Assembly (NCBI GenBank): GCA_949592205.1
Contig: CATIUR010000003.1
Location: forward strand, 154,136,759 to 154,200,758
Length of the DNA stretch: 64,000 bases
Source: Helichrysum umbraculigerum
Lineage: Eukaryota > Streptophyta > Magnoliopsida > Asterales > Asteraceae
Direction: 5' to 3'
Shown here: positions 59,753 to 64,000 of the stretch, one piece after another
Layout: each line of letters opens with the position of its first letter
Numbering within the stretch: the first letter of the stretch is position 1
The notes under the pieces: generated by a model
Told to the model about the DNA's origin: nothing
Databases searched by the model: none
Seen by the model: the letters and a program-made list of their open reading frames with translations, nothing else
Made by a program: the position numbers and the translations under genes

Positions 59753-61067
59753 GATACAGCTGGTTTGGAAGGTGGTGGCGGTTCTGAGACCGTTGAGCTA
59801 GTTTCCCACCCTCGTCCTTCACAGGAATTACATGATTCCCCAACTGGTAAGATTTGAATTCCATGAGTTTATTTGTGTGGAGGTATATGCACTATCCTAA
59901 AATTAATTGGGTTTGATTTACAGACGAGGAGGAGGCGGTTACTCGCAGGAAGAAGAGAAAAATCAGCTTTACTTCCAGGAGGGAGAGGTCCTCTGTAAAC
60001 GCTTCTGGCAGTAGCTCCAGCTTTTCTTTTCCTGACATGGATGTGGAAGAAGATGATCAGGCTACGGACTTTTTGGGTGGTGCCCGGGGGAGTATTCCAA
60101 GCATTCCTGAAGGGGATTTTAATGACTCCCATGTTTTCTCCCCTGGATGGAAATTTCAAGTAGATAATCCTGGGAGAGATCTACAGTCCTGCAAGGACTA
60201 TGTCCTTCATGCCATGCCGCCGGTCATCGGGAAAAAGATGGCCTCTCTGAACGGGCGCCAGTGTGTTAATCGTGGCCTGAAAGTGACTTTTGACTCATTC
60301 ATGTGGGGCATTAACACTGTAAAAACTGCTGATCACTTTGAGAGATTGAGTCGTAAGTTGGGGTTGGCTTTGAAAAAGGATCATGCTAAAGCAGCCCAGG
60401 AAAAGGAGGACTTTGAAAAATTCAAGGCTGATCATGCTTCTGACCTAGCTAAGGTAGATCAAGCAAACGCTGAGGTCGCATCCCTGAAGGTTCAACTCTC
60501 TGAACAGGTAACGGACTAATATATTTTAATATCCAAGAAATATATAAGGGAACTCTTTGCTGATTCATGTTACACCCTGGGGTTTATATTTGTTAGGCAA
60601 AGAAAGTTGCTAATATGGAGGCCTCCCTGCAGCATAACGGCAGGGAGTTGAATGCTGCCAACCTCCTGAAAGATGAAGCCTTTGCTGCTAGGGACAGGGC
60701 GACTTCGGAGAGGGATCAGGCATTGCTTGACAGGGATGCCGCGGTTAAGGAGAAGAAGAAATTACAAGCAGGGCTTCCCAACCTGATCATTACCTCCATG
60801 GGTTGCCAGGGAATTATTGGTCCTTTTGGTCGATTGTTGCAGCGGGTTAAAGCTCAGGGTAGACATGAATCCGCCGTCCTGGCGTATAAGCATATCAATC
60901 CCCTTCCGGAAGAGTTAGGAGCACTTGTGGACCCGGAGATTAGCAACAAGGTCCAGGCTGCTCAGAAGGTTTTGGCAGAGTTATCCACCTCACCCTTCCT
61001 GGAGAAGTTAAAGGAGGATCTAGATATGCCTGTAGAAACTATTCTTTCCTTGAAGCCGAACACTTGA
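59753..61067 (+). CDS. Truncated coiled-coil ORF of mobile-element type (three exons)
   Basis: Exons 59753-59846 (partial, in-frame TAG just before it), 59924-60507 and 60597-61067, all with GT-AG introns and matching phase. The protein has a Gly/Ser start, a basic patch (TRRKKRKISF), an acidic link (MDVEEDDQ), a globular middle (LHAMPPVIGKKMASLNGRQ..SFMWGINTV), a long coiled coil with Ala/Lys/Glu heptads across the exon 2/3 junction, and a C-terminal domain (CQGIIGPFGRLLQRVKAQGR..MPVETILSLKP). This layout resembles the C-terminal half of plant proteins annotated as 'transposase (putative), gypsy type' (PF04195), but the name is from memory and the diagnostic N-terminal domain is missing. Codon use and GC content are higher than in its surroundings. 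Confidence 0.55.
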
Positions 61068-61339
61068 TAACTTTGTAAAATCCGTTTAATTTGTAAACGT
61101 TTGCCTTGACGGCTTGTAACTTTTAACATTTCTTATGATACAGGTTGTGTTTATGATGTGCATGCACTTGTTAACTTTACTTGTCACGCAGGCAGTTTTT
61201 TTATTTCTAGTAGTGTGTTGCTTTACTTGCCTTTGTTCTTTTTACCAATTGGGTTTTGTAATTTGTCGTAATGACTTTTCGGGTGGTCATGACCTGACAA
61301 ATTCTAGCTTGCCTATGGTGCGGGAGTGATCAGCTAGCA
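61068..61339. other. 3' region of the truncated ORF
   Basis: T-rich sequence probably equal to the 3' UTR of the ORF. The 64-aa ORF here is not protein-like. It ends at the LTR of element G. Confidence 0.45.
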
Positions 61340-63517
61340 TATAACACCCGCTAAATACAAGGACATTTTTTTTTTTTTTTAAACATATCGGAAGCGCATG
61401 ATTAATAGAAACCAGTGGATTGCATACATACATTTCAAATAGCAATCCACTTACATACAAACCTTTAAAACTAGATTATTCTAATCATTACACACATTAA
61501 GTTTAGGTGTTATAGAAATCCCAATGTGTTGTTAAATCATTAACGTATTATCCATTTCAGAGTGAGCCTGTCAAACATTCCATTCCATATGTACTTCTTG
61601 CCCACCCACATACAGAAGTAAACCTGCAAGAAGTAATGAGGGGTTAGCACGAAGCTAAGTGAATAGATCCCAAGCTATCAATCTAACTCAGCTTAACACA
61701 TGCCTATAACCAAGCAATGCACAAGCAACATAGAAGGATCGGTGGTCCTTGAGGTACCCTCATGCCGCGGATGGTTCCCCGAGTAACACTTAAAACCAAC
61801 TGACGGCCAAATCAGAGGTCAAACCGATAGTTTGGTACTATTACTACACACGACGCAATTTCAGTGTCCAACACATGTACAAGGCACTTGCGAAGTCCTA
61901 GTAATAGTATCCAAACCCAACACATTAGTTGACCCTCACCAAATCAAATAGTCCACAACTATCATAGCACAATGGACGCCAATAATCAATTAAGGTTTAG
62001 CCAACATGCAAATATAATATTAAAGCAATCATTGCAATAAACCAAGTTTACCCGTTGTAACCATGTTGTTACAACTAACTTAGACTGAAAGTCCAAGATC
62101 CACTCACCGACAATCATAGTCGTCCACTCAGTAGTCTAATGTCACTGAGTCTTCTCCACATCTGAGAATACAATAACACAACACAAGTTAGTCATTTGGC
62201 ACTTGCCTCAATATTTATATAATATCATACTATTGTAATTACATCGACAACTTATCACTAACTTGTATTAATTCAACGTTCATCATTTCAAGGTTATGAA
62301 TAATCTTATTAACATCAAAATTCCGTAATCATTAAGATCACATCATCATGTTAAGCTACTTTAATTATCATAAATCAACTTTACGACTATTATGTTCACC
62401 TAATCACCGTCATCCATCATAATCATTGTTAACCAATATAATAAAATCATTAACAAGATTAATACCCTTCAACATCAATTATCCATCAAAACATCAATAT
62501 TTGATCCTATGAATACTTAACCAACTAATTTCACACCATCCTCTTTAATAACCAATTAAGTGTTCTAATTAGTAATCATACTACTTTCTTCATATAGACC
62601 ATCAAACTCATCATGATCATCAAAATTCTCATGAACACTTAACCAATTTCACAACCCTTAGCATAATCAATGTAAATCATCATCTTTAATCAACACTTAT
62701 CAATCATACATCATTATTCTAAACATAGAAGCTCCAATTCTTGAATTATCAACTAAACACATAACCTTTATTAGTGATCATATATCATTTTCTTCATTTC
62801 AAGGTTAGGCTTAGATTTTAATCATCATTTAAACATCAACTAACAATTTTATCATCATTCCAAGCTTCTATTTCATGAACATCCTACCAATTAAGCAATT
62901 ACTCAAAACCTCCAATTTCTAGGGTTATCTCAAACACGAAATTAACACATATAACATGATTAAGATGATGCTAGAATGATTAGTACTTGTTATTGAAGCT
63001 TAACTAACATCAATTTACACTTTTGAAACCCTAAATTTGGATTTTGCTCAAGAACACTAAAACCCCTAATTTCTAGGTTTTAGAAAATGAAGAACACAAG
63101 ATTATACCTTGATCTTGATGATTATAGAAGCTTGAATTCATGCTTGGAAGCTCCAATTGATGATTTCTTCATGTTTTTGATTAAGGTTTAGATGTGTGTG
63201 TGTGTATATGTAAATCGTATGTATGTATGCATATGTGGGAGGTAAAACCGACCCTCCCATATAATATACCATATAATGCTAATTTTCATTCCCCGTATTT
63301 ATTATTGTTTGGAACTTAAAAACCATTTGGGGAAAATACAATTTTATTTTACCGTCAACTAAATAAATTTAAAACAGTTAATGATTTACTATTCACAAAA
63401 AGTCATATAACTGTTTGACCTATTATTTTCAATTATCACAATACATATAACAAATTAAATCGCATTTAAATTTACAGGAATACCTATTACTCCTAGGCCC
63501 AATTTGAGGATGTTACA
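61340..63517 (-). repeat. Element G 3' LTR (2178 bp)
   Basis: On the minus strand TGTAACATCCTC to GGGTGTTATA, directly after a polypurine tract, hence a 3' LTR. Donor AAGGTATAAT (GT 63107-63106), branch-like GCTAACCC and acceptor TTGCAG (AG 61625-61624) are present; no CCGGCGG array. Confidence 0.88.
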
Positions 63518-64000
63518 AATCTCTTCCCCTTAAAGAGATTTCGTCCTCGAAATCTAATCATCCTTAATTAATCTAGGGAATTTAATCACATCATATCTCG
63601 TGTGAAGTTTGGTTCACACTTTATTTCCAATTCCCTAACTACATAATTATTCATCACTATATGCACATAAGATAGGTGTACAATTTAAATTACTTATGTA
63701 TATCATCTCTATGCATATCTTAATCATTAACCACACATACACAAAATATGTATACATTTAAATCCATTTATATAGATATACGTTTTCAACCTATTACACA
63801 TGCACATATCCAAATGTACATGCTTCAATTACTCATTTCAGCGCATATAATGTACCTAATCTTATCTTCATATACACCATGGTCACTTTTAAACAAGTTA
63901 TCACTTAACTAAGTATAGTAATATACTCTCATAACCAGAATCTAGCGACGTGCTAGGTCTTTAAAATTAATATATGAATTGTATCCTTTTCAATAACAAA
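63518..64000 (-). mobile_element. Element G interior, 3' end (runs out of the window)
   Basis: Begins (minus strand) with the polypurine tract GATTTCGAGGACGAAATC plus AAGGGGAAGAG at 63518-63554. The rest is AT-rich, with sequence like the 3' end of the A interior; no ORF seen in this short piece. Confidence 0.8.

Noticed and set aside
1..64000. CRISPR arrays, operons or other prokaryotic features
   Set aside because: Introns, plastid targeting and plant retroelements show a plant nuclear sequence; repeats present are transposon-derived.

Overview
The window is nuclear DNA of a flowering plant. It holds a plastid glutamyl-tRNA reductase gene with a transit peptide and plant-type introns, an intronless PB1-domain gene, and a dense load of plant-type LTR retrotransposons, MITEs, MULE and hAT derivatives and a LINE derivative. 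A eudicot is clear from the style of genes and repeats. Asteraceae is my guess from the look of the LTR families and the repeat-linked ORF near 60 kb, but nothing here proves it.

Layout. 1-5576: AT-rich intergenic DNA with small MITEs. 5577-7052 (minus): PB1-domain protein. 8387-35635: a small PIF/Harbinger-like element split by a 26.6-kb nest of non-autonomous LTR retrotransposons (elements C, B, A and D, oldest to youngest). 35636-38678: intergenic repeats. 38679-40940 (minus): HEMA, three exons. 41264-45885: foldback MULE-like elements carrying a hAT element, a LINE derivative and a short MULE. 46050-54110: a complete young LTR element (E) with 5-bp target-site duplications (TSDs), 1868-bp LTRs and no coding capacity. 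55524-58864 (minus): a small six-exon gene with a possible KH fold; a 1.86-kb solo LTR (F) sits in its last intron. 59753-61067: truncated three-exon coiled-coil ORF that looks like part of a mobile-element gene. 61340-64000 (minus): 3' LTR and start of the interior of another element (G).

The central result is structural. Two almost identical 2.56-kb solo LTRs (D, at 9203-11765 minus and 28194-30754 plus) have swapped flanking TSDs: each has one TTTAG and one GATAT end. Flipping 11766-28193 restores both TSD pairs. It also rejoins the two halves of the 3' LTR of element C and makes A, B and C co-linear inside one GTTCC target duplication. So recombination between inverted solo LTRs (or an assembly join across them) inverted about 16.4 kb.

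The LTR elements A, B, C, E, F and G are relatives. A, C and E show a primer-binding site matching initiator tRNA-Met; A, B, C, E and G show a Ty3/gypsy-style polypurine tract. I see no gag or pol, so they look like LARD-type elements moved in trans. Across their divergent LTRs three things are kept: a donor-branchpoint-acceptor set that looks like a real intron inside the LTR, a CTCAG/CTGAG hairpin segment, and in most families an array of GC-rich short palindromes with a constant CCGGCGG centre and changing arms. The interiors also keep a roughly 95-nt hairpin with a compensatory base change between families. These shared non-coding parts are the best candidates for something not yet described.
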